NCBI GenBank assembly: GCA_041658565.1
Contig: JBAZZY010000011.1
Span: 19,372 to 83,371 of the forward strand
From: Actinomycetota bacterium
Lineage (GTDB): Bacteria; Actinomycetota; AC-67
DNA: 64,000 nucleotides
Reading direction: 5' to 3'
Shown here one piece after another: positions 45,391 to 53,279 of this stretch. The notes under the pieces were generated by a model. That model was given only the letters and a program-made list of their open reading frames with translations, ran no database searches and was not told where the DNA came from. The position numbers were made by a program, and so were the translations under genes. How positions within the stretch are numbered: the stretch's first letter is position 1; the number at the start of each line of letters is the position of its first letter.

Positions 45391-48300
45391 CAATTCCGCC
45401 TTCTGCTGCATCAATGACGGGTTCCGGATCGACCCGATACCGGACATCGAGCGAGGGTCGCCAAGCCCCAGCAAGGGTCTGCGCAGGATTCTGCACGCGG
45501 TAGAGACGCGGCGACGGGGTGCCGCAGTCGAGAACAACGTACAGCCAGTAGTCGTCCCCGAGTTCCTGCGACTTCGCGAACTCGCTCCAAGTCAACTCAA
45601 CGCGCGCAACGCCTGCCCTTCCCTTCACTTCGATACAACGTCTCTCTAGGCTGCGCGTCGAAAGCAAGTCGAATCCGACGTTGTCGGCCTCAACGCTGAT
45701 GCAGTCGGCATGACGTTCCTTCCGCTCGTAGCGCATGGACACGTCAACGGCGATTCGTTCGATCTCGTCGTCGGTTTGGCGGGGCTTGCCAACTGGTTTC
45801 TGCACCTCTCCATCACGGGGGAGCGGCAGAAGAAGCATTCCACCGACGACCACAACAGGTCCGCGGTTCACGGTCCTTGTTCGTTCCGCCTCTTCCAATC
45901 GCTGCCGTCTGCGCAGCTCGTGCTGCGCCTTCGTCAGTTCCACCTTGCGTAGTCGTCCCTCTGCACCGGACACGCCTCGTTCTACCTCTTCCTCCCCAGC
46001 GATCAGAGCCGTTTCCGCCTGCGCAAGCAAGGCATTGAAGGATCTCCTAAGGAAGTCCTCCTGAATGGATGCGACTCTCGTGCGCTCTTCGGCGGTTTCT
46101 TGGTAGACGTCTTCGAAGAGATGTTGGCGCGACCACATCACCAACTCGGGTGCGTCCGGCGAGATCGCGGTGGTCACTTCATTACTTGCAGGCCGAACCT
46201 CTTCGGTCGTAGGGACGTAGTCGAATAAGGGCCGGCTCGGAGCTCTCTCGAAACCACCCTCCCTGGTCACTCGAGCGGAAGTGAGACTGCGCCGCACGAC
46301 CTCGCCGTTTCCATCGATAACGTCCGAGACCAGCATCCGGATTACGGACGGTTCCGTAGCGTCCGGGTCGAAGAAAACAGCTCCTTTCGCCACGGCCGAT
46401 TGCGTTCGCTGAATCACGAAGTCGACAAGAGCATCAAAGAGCGGATGGCCGGGCCCACACAACTCAGCCTGAGGCAAGGCGGCCTCGTCCTCTAATCGCG
46501 GCTTTAGAGCGAGAGACTTGTCGAACGTTAACCTCTCGTACGTGCTAGCGATCTGTCGCGTGGCACCGGCTGTTCGGCTCTGCGCGACGAGAATGTCGGG
46601 AGTTCGCTCGACTCGGAGTGTTCCGTCGAGTCTCTTTGAGACCCTGCCGCCAGCGAATGCAATCGCATCGGTCAGGAACCGCTCGAAGTAACTGGGAGGC
46701 AGGCGACGCTCCTCAGCTCTTGCATGCCGGGCGCGCTCCATCTGCCAGTCGAGATGGTGCTGCGCCAACGCATCTTGAAGAAGTTCTTGGGCGCGCGCTA
46801 GAGAGGCAGGGTCGGCCTCGCTTCCACCGAGCCGTTCTGCAGCCTCCTCGCGAGTGATCTCTCGAGCAAGAACCGCTTCAAGTAGGTCGCGCAACTTGTA
46901 GCCGGCGAAGGTGCCCCCGATGACGTCGAAGACCTTGTCGCCGAGGAGATACCCCATGCGCACCATCTTGTCGAGGAGGATCTTGAGGACGTAGCCCTCA
47001 CGCGTATTGCTGGCGACCAAGTTGAAGATGTACACGTCTTCCGTTTGACCGATCCGGTGGATGCGACCCATGCGCTGCTCGAGTCGATTCGGGTTCCAGG
47101 GGATGTCGTAGTTGACCATCAAATGGCAGAACTGAAGGTTGATACCTTCTCCGGCGGCCTCGGTGGCGACCATGATCTGTGCCTTCTCGCGGAAGTAGCG
47201 CTCCTGAGCGATGCGATCCGCGAGTTTCAAGCCACCGTGGATAACTGCGACTTCGAAGTCTTTCTGTAAGTTCTCGACGAGATATTCGAGGGTGTCTTTG
47301 TGCTCGGTGAAGATCAGAAGTTGCTTGCGTCGATCTTCCTTCAAGCCCTGCGTTTGGACAACGTCAAGGAGTTCCGTCAACTTGCGTTCAACACGCTTCC
47401 CTTCAACCTCTTCTGCAAGACTCAGCAGCGGTCCGAGAGCCTCGCGCTCCGCTTCGAGCTCCGCGATCGTATCGGGAAGCCATTCCTCAAGAGCCTTCTC
47501 CTCCAACTTCCATAGGTCTTCCTCGTCGTAGTCTTCGATGTCTTCACCTTCGGGAAGAACTGAAGTCTGAAAGACCTTCTTCTTCTTCAGATACTCCTCG
47601 GGATCGGCAAGGGCTTTTTCGATGCGCTCGATGCGACGCTCCAGCGTGCGGCGGATGGCTCGAACGCTCGAGGCGACGCGACGCTGCATCGTTGTGAGAG
47701 CGAAACCTGCGGTCGTCCGTCCTGAGTCGCCACGGATCGCCGCCAGTTTGGTCGAGACGAAATCCGTGACCGCCTCGTAGAGATCCCACTCCGCACCCTC
47801 AAGCTCGTACGCGACTGTCTGCGGATGCCGGGGCTTGAAGAGATCGTTCCCCGACATGTCCTTCATCTCTTCCTTGGGTACCTTGCGGAAGGTACGCGGA
47901 GGAATCTCCACCTTCTTAGGGCACCGATCGCCAAACGCGTCGAGATCCAAGAGCCTGAGCAAGGCCCAGAAGCTTCCGTCATCGCCCTTGTGCGGCGTTG
48001 CGGTCATGAGAACGAGACGGTGGCTTCGGCGACTAACCACCTCTGCGGCCTGATATCGCTGACTCTTTCGATTGATGAATCCCTTGCCGTCCACGTACGC
48101 CGTGAACCCATGCGCCTCATCGATGACAGCGAGGTCCCAATCGCGCTGAGATGACTCGAACGCTTCGAGCGCGCGCTCCGTGCGAAGGAAATCGCGACTA
48201 ACGATGATGCGGTCGTAGAGATCCCATGGGTTCTCAGTGGCGGAAGCGTCGAAGTGAACGGCTTCGAGTTGCTGGAAGTTGAGTTGAAATCGGTCCGCAA

Positions 48301-48802
48301 GCTCGCGCGCCCACTGTGGGCGAAGGTTAGCTGGCGTGACGATCAAGATCCGGTCGCCGGCGCGGCGCAGGATCAACTCCTTCATGTACAGGCCGGCCAT
48401 GATCGTCTTGCCCGCGCCGGGGTCGTCGGCGAGTAGATACCGAAGCCGCGGCTCGCGAAGGAAGTGGTCGTAGACGGCTTCGAGCTGGTGCGGCAGTGGC
48501 TGCACGTTCGAAACCGCCAGGGCAGCCATCTCGTAAGCAAAGGCGATCTGAATTCGATGCGCTTCAATCCCTAGCCGGAACTCGTTGGGGTCGCCGTCGA
48601 AGAGGAGCTCAGTTCGCTGCTCGACGATTTCGATGCCGTCGAGCTCAGACTCCGCGAGCGTCAGCCCCCCAAGTCCGGAGGCGGCCTTATAGACGAACTC
48701 CCAGTACGGGCCGGGGGAGACCGCGATGAGCGATACGACTTCCGGGCGCCCTCGGAAGCGGACCTGCGCGCCCGGCTTAAGTCGTTCGAGATCAACTGCC
48801 AT
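45383..48802 (-). CDS. SNF2/HepA-type helicase with C-terminal DUF3883
   Basis: A 1,139-residue protein and first gene of the defence operon. Superfamily-2 motifs include Walker A in LADDPGAGKT (about 124-133), DEAH (228-231), and helicase C elements IFTEHKDTLEYL and QRMGRIHRIGQTEDVY. The C-terminal region (about 1010-1110: GFDLLSTRSLERRCIEVKGR) is DUF3883, a PD-(D/E)XK-like fold in several restriction-related proteins. It probably translocates on or remodels DNA. The ATG at 48802 has no strong SD; a divergent small gene starts 73 nt away. Confidence 0.88.
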   Translation of the reverse strand: MAVDLERLKPGAQVRFRGRPEVVSLIAVSPGPYWEFVYKAASGLGGLTLAESELDGIEIVEQRTELLFDGDPNEFRLGIEAHRIQIAFAYEMAALAVSNVQPLPHQLEAVYDHFLREPRLRYLLADDPGAGKTIMAGLYMKELILRRAGDRILIVTPANLRPQWARELADRFQLNFQQLEAVHFDASATENPWDLYDRIIVSRDFLRTERALEAFESSQRDWDLAVIDEAHGFTAYVDGKGFINRKSQRYQAAEVVSRRSHRLVLMTATPHKGDDGSFWALLRLLDLDAFGDRCPKKVEIPPRTFRKVPKEEMKDMSGNDLFKPRHPQTVAYELEGAEWDLYEAVTDFVSTKLAAIRGDSGRTTAGFALTTMQRRVASSVRAIRRTLERRIERIEKALADPEEYLKKKKVFQTSVLPEGEDIEDYDEEDLWKLEEKALEEWLPDTIAELEAEREALGPLLSLAEEVEGKRVERKLTELLDVVQTQGLKEDRRKQLLIFTEHKDTLEYLVENLQKDFEVAVIHGGLKLADRIAQERYFREKAQIMVATEAAGEGINLQFCHLMVNYDIPWNPNRLEQRMGRIHRIGQTEDVYIFNLVASNTREGYVLKILLDKMVRMGYLLGDKVFDVIGGTFAGYKLRDLLEAVLAREITREEAAERLGGSEADPASLARAQELLQDALAQHHLDWQMERARHARAEERRLPPSYFERFLTDAIAFAGGRVSKRLDGTLRVERTPDILVAQSRTAGATRQIASTYERLTFDKSLALKPRLEDEAALPQAELCGPGHPLFDALVDFVIQRTQSAVAKGAVFFDPDATEPSVIRMLVSDVIDGNGEVVRRSLTSARVTREGGFERAPSRPLFDYVPTTEEVRPASNEVTTAISPDAPELVMWSRQHLFEDVYQETAEERTRVASIQEDFLRRSFNALLAQAETALIAGEEEVERGVSGAEGRLRKVELTKAQHELRRRQRLEEAERTRTVNRGPVVVVGGMLLLPLPRDGEVQKPVGKPRQTDDEIERIAVDVSMRYERKERHADCISVEADNVGFDLLSTRSLERRCIEVKGRAGVARVELTWSEFAKSQELGDDYWLYVVLDCGTPSPRLYRVQNPAQTLAGAWRPSLDVRYRVDPEPVIDAAEGGIDE

Positions 48803-48875
48803 CTGTTCCCGTTCTAGACAAATCCCAGGTCCCCGCTATCGTCCTCAACCCTTCCCGCGATGGGAGGAGTGTGCC

Positions 48876-49100
48876 ATGTCGACCCCAAGCCCACCTCGGC
48901 TCGCGGTCGCCTACCTTAGGTACCTGGGCGAGTTGGGCCGAGAAGCCGATCCCGCAGGCCAGAAGGCGTTCGACGCCGTTCGCAACAGGCTAACACCCAA
49001 GGACGACATCGAGGAAAGAGCCTTCGACCTCGCAGCCCGAGCTCTTCGCCTCGCACGCAATGGGTCGAGGTCCCGGTCGTCTTGTGTTCATGAAATATGA
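48876..49100 (+). CDS. Small protein divergent from the defence operon
   Basis: A 74-residue protein with GGGAGGAG before ATG 48876. It reads MSTPSPPRLAVAYLRYLGEL and continues as amphipathic helices; the last residues (NGSRSRSSCVHEI) look unnatural and may follow a frameshift. It shares the intergenic region with the helicase promoter, so it could be a regulator, but no DNA-binding motif is visible. Confidence 0.45.
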   Translation: MSTPSPPRLAVAYLRYLGELGREADPAGQKAFDAVRNRLTPKDDIEERAFDLAARALRLARNGSRSRSSCVHEI

Positions 49101-49600
49101 CCCGATCTGCTGCGTGGCCGTTGTGGGCCGGGTCGCGAGACGCTGGGCTTGATGGATCCGGGTGATGCGAGCGCATGGAGCCATCCACATCTTGACCGGA
49201 TCCTGTGCACCAGCCGCAAGGTCCTCGCGCCGCTCTATGAGGTCAGGCCGAGCGTGGCCGTGCTTGACCGCGATACGGGGGAACTGCGCGAGACGCGCGC
49301 CGAACCTGACGGCATTCTGCGTTTTCGAAGGCACGGGCGAAACAGCCTGGGGCAGGAGGTTCGTACCCGTCGCAGCGCGCAGCGCCGATGTGCACAGGCG
49401 GATGATCCTTGATCTCGATGTGATTCCTTCGCCGGGAGGCGAGACGGCGGTCGCGATTGCATGCTTCCGTCGAGTGGCCACTTCTTCCCGGCGCGCAAGA
49501 AATCGTGTACGCACAACGCTTCGCGGCGCGCGTCACCAAGAGATCGCCCTCTCCCTCGCGCGCGCGGAAAGCCTCGTTCACGAGCCCCGACGTCTGCGCG
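49101..49600. other. Stretch without a supportable gene
   Basis: Several frames on both strands are open for 80-200 codons, but none has a ribosome binding site or a composition that I can call a real protein. The plus frame around 49200-49330 reads RSLAPLYEVRPSVAVLDRDT-like and may be a fragment. I see no repeats or hairpins of note. Confidence 0.4.
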
Positions 49601-49601
49601 G

Positions 49602-50035
49602 CTACGCCTCGATGGTGATGACGGGTCTGCGTTTGCGAGTCCAGTCCGCGCGTCGCCACGACCCTTCCTGCCTCGACCACGTCATCGGCGGGCGCAACGC
49701 AGTCGCCTTCCCCCGGCGATACAGCTCGGCCGGCCTCCCGCCGGTCTCGGACGGGACGACCCGCTTGCCGGCCGACCGCACGAAGTCTTCCGTCCCAGGC
49801 ACCTTCTGTCTGAAGTTCGCAGGATCCAAGGTCTGTCCCCACACCGCTTCGGCGATCTCGCGGAGTTCGGACAACCGGAACAGCTCTTTCAGGAAGGCCA
49901 TCGCCTGCGCGCTGCGCTCGACCGACGAGCGCGCGCGAGCAACACCGTCGGACAGGATCGCGGCATGATCGAAAGCCAGGTCCACCTTCTTGATCGCGTT
50001 CACGGGCACCAGGCGCGCGCGCGGCGATTCGCCGC
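49602..50035 (-). pseudogene. NrtR-type regulator relic without its NUDIX domain
   Basis: The minus frame ending at 49602 reads VDLAFDHAAILSDGVARARS, then FLKELFRLSELREIAEAVWG, then LDPANFRQKVPGTEDFV and GGRPAELYRRG. This is the linker and winged helix that follow the NUDIX domain in NrtR regulators of NAD metabolism. The NUDIX half should lie upstream, but there the sequence is noise and then the start of the ADP-ribosylglycohydrolase relic. The gene is thus truncated at its 5' end. Confidence 0.6.
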
Positions 50036-50075
50036 CGCCGCGCGGTCGATACCCTGACGACGGCGAGGAGGACGC

Positions 50076-50577
50076 ATGACGCTGCAAGCACTCGTTGACC
50101 GGTACGCCGGCATCACTCCGCCGGATCTGGCCGCGCGACATGAGGGAGCGATGCTCGGCCTGGCCGTCGGCAACCTCCTCGGCGTCCCGGTGGAGTTCGA
50201 CACCAAGGCGCGCCTCGCCGCGCGATACCCCGACGGTCTGCGCGAGATCGCCTCATCACTGCGCGACGAGCCGTGGGGCGACGACCTCGCACAGGCGATC
50301 GTCCTTGCCGAGGCGATCGTTGAAGACGGAGAGCCTGGCGCCCGACACGCTGGCTCGACGCGTCCTGCGATGGCAGGACGAGAACGGTCATGGGATCGGG
50401 GCGCTCACCGCGGAGGTTCTCCGCAAACTGCGCGCGGGGACGCCACCATCCGACGCAGCGCGCATCGTGTGGGGAGAATCGGGGCGCCAGAGCGCGGGAA
50501 ACGGCGCGGTGATGCGTTGTGCTCCCGTCCGCGCTGCGATGGAGGACGGAGCCGTTTCATGGCCCGGCGTCGCGTGA
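50076..50577 (+). pseudogene. ADP-ribosylglycohydrolase, frameshifted and truncated
   Basis: The frame from ATG 50076 begins with GAMLGLAVGNLLGVPVEFDT and WGDDLAQAIVLAEAIVEDGE, the N-terminus of ADP-ribosylglycohydrolases (DraG type). A +1 shift near 50330 moves the homology to the next frame: LAPDTLARRVLRWQDENGHG, then QSAGNGAVMRCAPVRA, ending at 50577. The C-terminal half of the family is missing. These enzymes remove ADP-ribose from proteins. The relic sits divergently beside the NrtR relic, a pairing that suits NAD metabolism. Confidence 0.7.
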
Positions 50578-50620
50578 GCCGCCAATCCCTTGAACTCGAC
50601 GCGTCGGTCTGGTAGGCTTG

Positions 50621-50639
50621 CTTCACCCTAGGGGTGAAG
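50621..50639. promoter_or_regulatory. Operator palindrome of the HigB/HigA pair
   Basis: CTTCACCC-TAG-GGGTGAAG is a perfect 8-bp inverted repeat with a 3-nt centre, 17 nt before the toxin start. It is the expected position for repression by the HigA-like protein. Confidence 0.65.
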
Positions 50640-50655
50640 AGGAGATGCCAAGCCG

Positions 50656-50955
50656 TTGCGGGTCGAGTTCGCGGACGACGGTTTACGTCGGCTCTACGAG
50701 GAGCCTGCATTCCATGACCCCAAACTCGGCCCCGATGTCACGAAGCAGTTTCGCAAGAAGGTCAACTTCCTCATCGCAGCTCATGATGAACGAGACCTCC
50801 GCAACTACAAGGCCCTCCACTTCGAGAAGTTGGCTGGGTCCAGAACCGGTCAGAGTTCCATTCGGCTCAACGACCAATGGCGGCTCATCTTGCGGATCAA
50901 GGAGGACGAGCAGGGCAGGCTCATCGTTGTCGTTGAGATCGTTGACTACCACTAG
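50656..50955 (+). CDS. higB: HigB/RelE-like toxin
   Basis: A 99-residue protein of the RelE fold. It reads LRNYKALHFEKLAGSRTGQS and SIRLNDQWRLILRIKED, the segment typical of HigB toxins that cut mRNA on the ribosome. The start is TTG 50656, with GGAGA about 11 nt upstream. The gene lies 15 nt before the HigA-like gene, and this toxin-first order is typical of higBA. The palindrome upstream should repress it. Confidence 0.83.
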   Translation: MRVEFADDGLRRLYEEPAFHDPKLGPDVTKQFRKKVNFLIAAHDERDLRNYKALHFEKLAGSRTGQSSIRLNDQWRLILRIKEDEQGRLIVVVEIVDYH

Positions 50956-50970
50956 GGAGGAGGTACCGAC

Positions 50971-52065
50971 ATGATTGCAATCCCGAGGTCTTCTGAGGTA
51001 TTTCCGCCCGGCGAGTACCTGAGGGATGAGTTGAACGAGCGGGGTTGGACCGAGAGCGAATTCGCTCGGATCATCGACCGTCCCGCTCAGGCTGTCTCTG
51101 AGATCCTTAACGGAAAGAAGGAGATCACAGCGGAAACGGCAGTGGCGCTGAGCGAGGCGTTGGGCACGAGTGCGGAACTGTGGTTGAACCTGCAGGCCGC
51201 CTACCGACTCCACGTCGCCAGGTCTCGACTGTCCGGCGACGATCGGATCGCACGTCGCTCTCGTCTTCGCTCGCTAATCCCTGTGCGAGAGGCGCAGAAG
51301 CGCGGATGGTTGCCGGACACCGAAGACTTGGACACCCTTGAAGATGCGGTCTGCGACTTCCTCGGTCTTTCAAGCATCGACGAGCAGCCGAACTTCACGG
51401 CCGCGGCGCGACGCTCCAATCTTGATTACCCGTTCAGCCCCGTGCAGACCGCGTGGATCGCTCAAGTGAAGCGCCGGGGCTCCCGGACGGGGATGAAACC
51501 GTTCAATCGCAAGGGAATCGAGAGGCTCGCTTTGCAGATAGTTGGTCGAATCCACGACCCCGCTGATCTGGGGGACCTTGACAACTGGCTGGCGGATTGC
51601 GGAGTTGCAATGGCAGTTGAACTCCCGCTCAAAGGCAGCAAGATTGATGGGGTCTCGCTGTTTCCGAAGGGAGCAAACCCAATCGTTGGACTCTCCACGC
51701 GCGGGGACCGGCTCGACAGCTTCGTCTTCACGGTTCTTCACGAACTCGCTCATATCGTCCTCGGGCATGTGAATCCCGGCGAGGTGCAGCTCGACGAGGA
51801 TCTTTCGCCGGAGACCAACGGAGGTCGAGAGGGTGCAGCGAACGAGTTGGCTGCCTCGTGGATCTTCCCAGATGGTCTGGACATGGGAACGACCAAACCT
51901 ACGATGACGCAGATCCAAAACGCCGCGCGCGAGCACAACGTTCATCCGAGTTTTGTCATCGGGCGCCTTCAGCGGTTGGGTGTCCTGGCGTGGAGTGACT
52001 TCCGACGGTCTATCCCAAAGGTGCGACCGCACCTTCACCTCGACCCATCGGCGGTGTCAGGGTAA
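50971..52065 (+). CDS. higA: HigA-like antitoxin fused to an ImmA/IrrE-type metallopeptidase
   Basis: A 364-residue protein. The N-terminus (about 12-75) is an XRE-type helix-turn-helix of the HigA class (GEYLRDELNERGWTESEFAR, AVSEILNGKKEIT). The C-terminal part (about 180-330) has the zinc-peptidase motif HELAH (257-261) with a downstream EGAANELAASWIF glutamate. It represses and neutralises HigB; the peptidase may cleave the antitoxin on activation, as ImmA-type proteins do to repressors, but that step is inferred. AGGGAGGAGG precedes ATG 50971. Confidence 0.85.
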   Translation: MIAIPRSSEVFPPGEYLRDELNERGWTESEFARIIDRPAQAVSEILNGKKEITAETAVALSEALGTSAELWLNLQAAYRLHVARSRLSGDDRIARRSRLRSLIPVREAQKRGWLPDTEDLDTLEDAVCDFLGLSSIDEQPNFTAAARRSNLDYPFSPVQTAWIAQVKRRGSRTGMKPFNRKGIERLALQIVGRIHDPADLGDLDNWLADCGVAMAVELPLKGSKIDGVSLFPKGANPIVGLSTRGDRLDSFVFTVLHELAHIVLGHVNPGEVQLDEDLSPETNGGREGAANELAASWIFPDGLDMGTTKPTMTQIQNAAREHNVHPSFVIGRLQRLGVLAWSDFRRSIPKVRPHLHLDPSAVSG

Positions 52066-52204
52066 TGAACACGCCTTTCCGTGCGAACCCCGAGTGACCG
52101 GCGTGATCGCGCCGTTTCGCTCGGTCTGCCGGGACTTGCGTTGGCGCTTCGCGCGCGCAGAATCGCCCTGGGAGGTCTCGAAAGGCCGTGCTACCGTCAG
52201 TCAC

Positions 52205-52426
52205 GTGATCGACTGGTCTTCGTGCCCTGAGGTGGAGCGTGATGCCGAGCGCGTTAGTGGCGCATGGGTGTTCCGAGGTACTCGTGTTCCCATCGCCGCT
52301 CTCTTCGAGAACCTCGAAGACGGCGCGCCGGTTGGCCGGTTTCTCGAATGGTTCCCCGGCGTGACTCTTGCCCAGGTGCGCGCCGTGCTTGAACACGCGG
52401 CGCGTAGCGCCCTCACCCCGGCCTGA
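52205..52426 (+). CDS. DUF433 antitoxin-like protein
   Basis: A 73-residue DUF433 protein: DWSSCPEVERDAERVSGAWV, FRGTRVPIAALFENLEDG, FLEWFPGVTLAQVRAVLEHA. These small helix-turn-helix proteins usually precede a PIN-domain toxin of the DUF5615 type. The GTG start lies 8 nt after a possible -10 box (TACCGT at 52191-52196), so it may be leaderless. The partner gene follows directly. Confidence 0.78.
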   Translation: MIDWSSCPEVERDAERVSGAWVFRGTRVPIAALFENLEDGAPVGRFLEWFPGVTLAQVRAVLEHAARSALTPA

Positions 52427-52588
52427 GTGCGCGTCCTTTTCGATCAAGGTACGCCGTCGCCCTTGCGGAACCATCTGTCGCACCACGAAGTCACGAGTGC
52501 GTACACGTATCGCTATCGTCGTGCCGGGCACGACGAGTTGGCCGCGGATCTAAGTGGCGGCGTCGGATTTCGAGCTTGCGTGCTTTAG
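52427..52588 (+). pseudogene. Truncated DUF5615 PIN-like toxin
   Basis: A 53-residue frame starts with GTG at 52427, immediately after the DUF433 stop, and opens with MRVLFDQGTPSPLRNHLSHH, the N-terminus of DUF5615 toxins. After about residue 25 the similarity ends and the frame stops at 52588, although the family has about 100-120 residues. The usual acidic catalytic positions after residue 40 are therefore missing. Confidence 0.5.
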
Positions 52589-52962
52589 AAGCCGGCGGCG
52601 ACTGTCCCTGGAGCTTCGCTCGGGAAAAGGTCAGCGTTGTTGATGTTCCGCGGTCCAGTGACGACATGACTCTGCACATACAGAGACTGCGCCCCGAAGC
52701 TGATTTGGACAGCAGGCCCGATGGGTTCGCCGTGAATCCTGATCGCGATCGCCTTTCGTATGAACGCTGATAGCGATTCGCCGGTGACACGCGCCGACGA
52801 TTCGAGTTCATCGAGCTCTGCGGTGGATAGGCGGAACGAGACGACTTCCGTGGTCGTCTTGGCCACGGTGATCGCGGATGCTTCTTCGCTCCACTCGCCC
52901 GCGTTGCGGCGATGTTCGTAAAGCTCTTGCTCCGCGCTCGGCTTCTTTCGCGTCTTGCTCAT
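52585..52962 (-). CDS. BrnA/CopG-type antitoxin
   Basis: A 125-residue protein. A ribbon-helix-helix element lies at about residues 38-70 (EVVSFRLSTAELDELESSAR, SLSAFIRKAIAIRI), after a charged N-terminus (MSKTRKKPSAEQELYEHRR). It overlaps the upstream BrnT-like gene by 4 nt (ATGA at 52959-52962), the toxin-first order of brnTA. ATG 52962 is used; the longer frame lies inside the toxin gene. Confidence 0.7.
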   Translation of the reverse strand: MSKTRKKPSAEQELYEHRRNAGEWSEEASAITVAKTTTEVVSFRLSTAELDELESSARVTGESLSAFIRKAIAIRIHGEPIGPAVQISFGAQSLYVQSHVVTGPRNINNADLFPSEAPGTVAAGF

Positions 52963-53236
52963 GATTGCCTCCGGTACCAAGCCTCGTCTTCGGGCTCGGC
53001 TCTCCAACCAGTTATCGCTCGCCAGATTCCTTCGCGTGGAGTCTGCACGATACAGACCACCCAAATCGCGCCACCGCTATCGGGACCGATCATCTGGTGA
53101 GTCGCCGCCCTTCCCTTCAGATTCTCTCTGAACTTCGGTGCCTCCTGCGCCACCTGAAGGACCGCCTGCCTTCCGAGGCCTCGGCCGCCGAGGTGGGAGG
53201 GTTGTGATCGTCCCAGTCCCAGCCATCGATCTGCAT
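52959..53236 (-). pseudogene. BrnT-like toxin with a frameshift
   Basis: ATG 53236 opens MQIDGWDWDDHN, the N-terminus of BrnT-like toxins (WDWDxxN). The frame then leaves the homology within a ccctccc run near 53195; the continuation HLGGRGLGRQAVLQVAQEAP, ATHQMIGPDSGGAIW and WRAEPEDEAWYRR lies in a shifted frame and ends at 52959. One missing base in the run would explain it. The product is probably inactive unless the base is a sequencing loss. The overlapping antitoxin is intact. Confidence 0.55.
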
Positions 53237-53241
53237 GTCCC

Positions 53242-53279
53242 TTGACCTCGTGTATGACGGTTGTATACTAGCGTATGAC
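53242..53279 (+). promoter_or_regulatory. Promoter of a leaderless gene
   Basis: TTGACC (-35, 53242-53247) and TATACT (-10, 53264-53269) are separated by 16 bp, and the ATG begins 5 nt after the -10 box. Two GTATGAC direct repeats (53252-53258 and 53273-53279) are 21 bp apart, on the same face of the helix, and could bind a regulator. Confidence 0.6.

Noticed and set aside
35753..48802. Classical DISARM or BREX
   Set aside because: The operon lacks the DUF1998 helicase, the DrmB-type and PLD proteins of DISARM, and lacks PglZ, BrxC and BrxL-type genes of BREX.
49162..49968. 268-codon plus-strand frame
   Set aside because: Its second half is the exact antisense of the NrtR-like sequence and the composition is Arg/Ser-rich noise.
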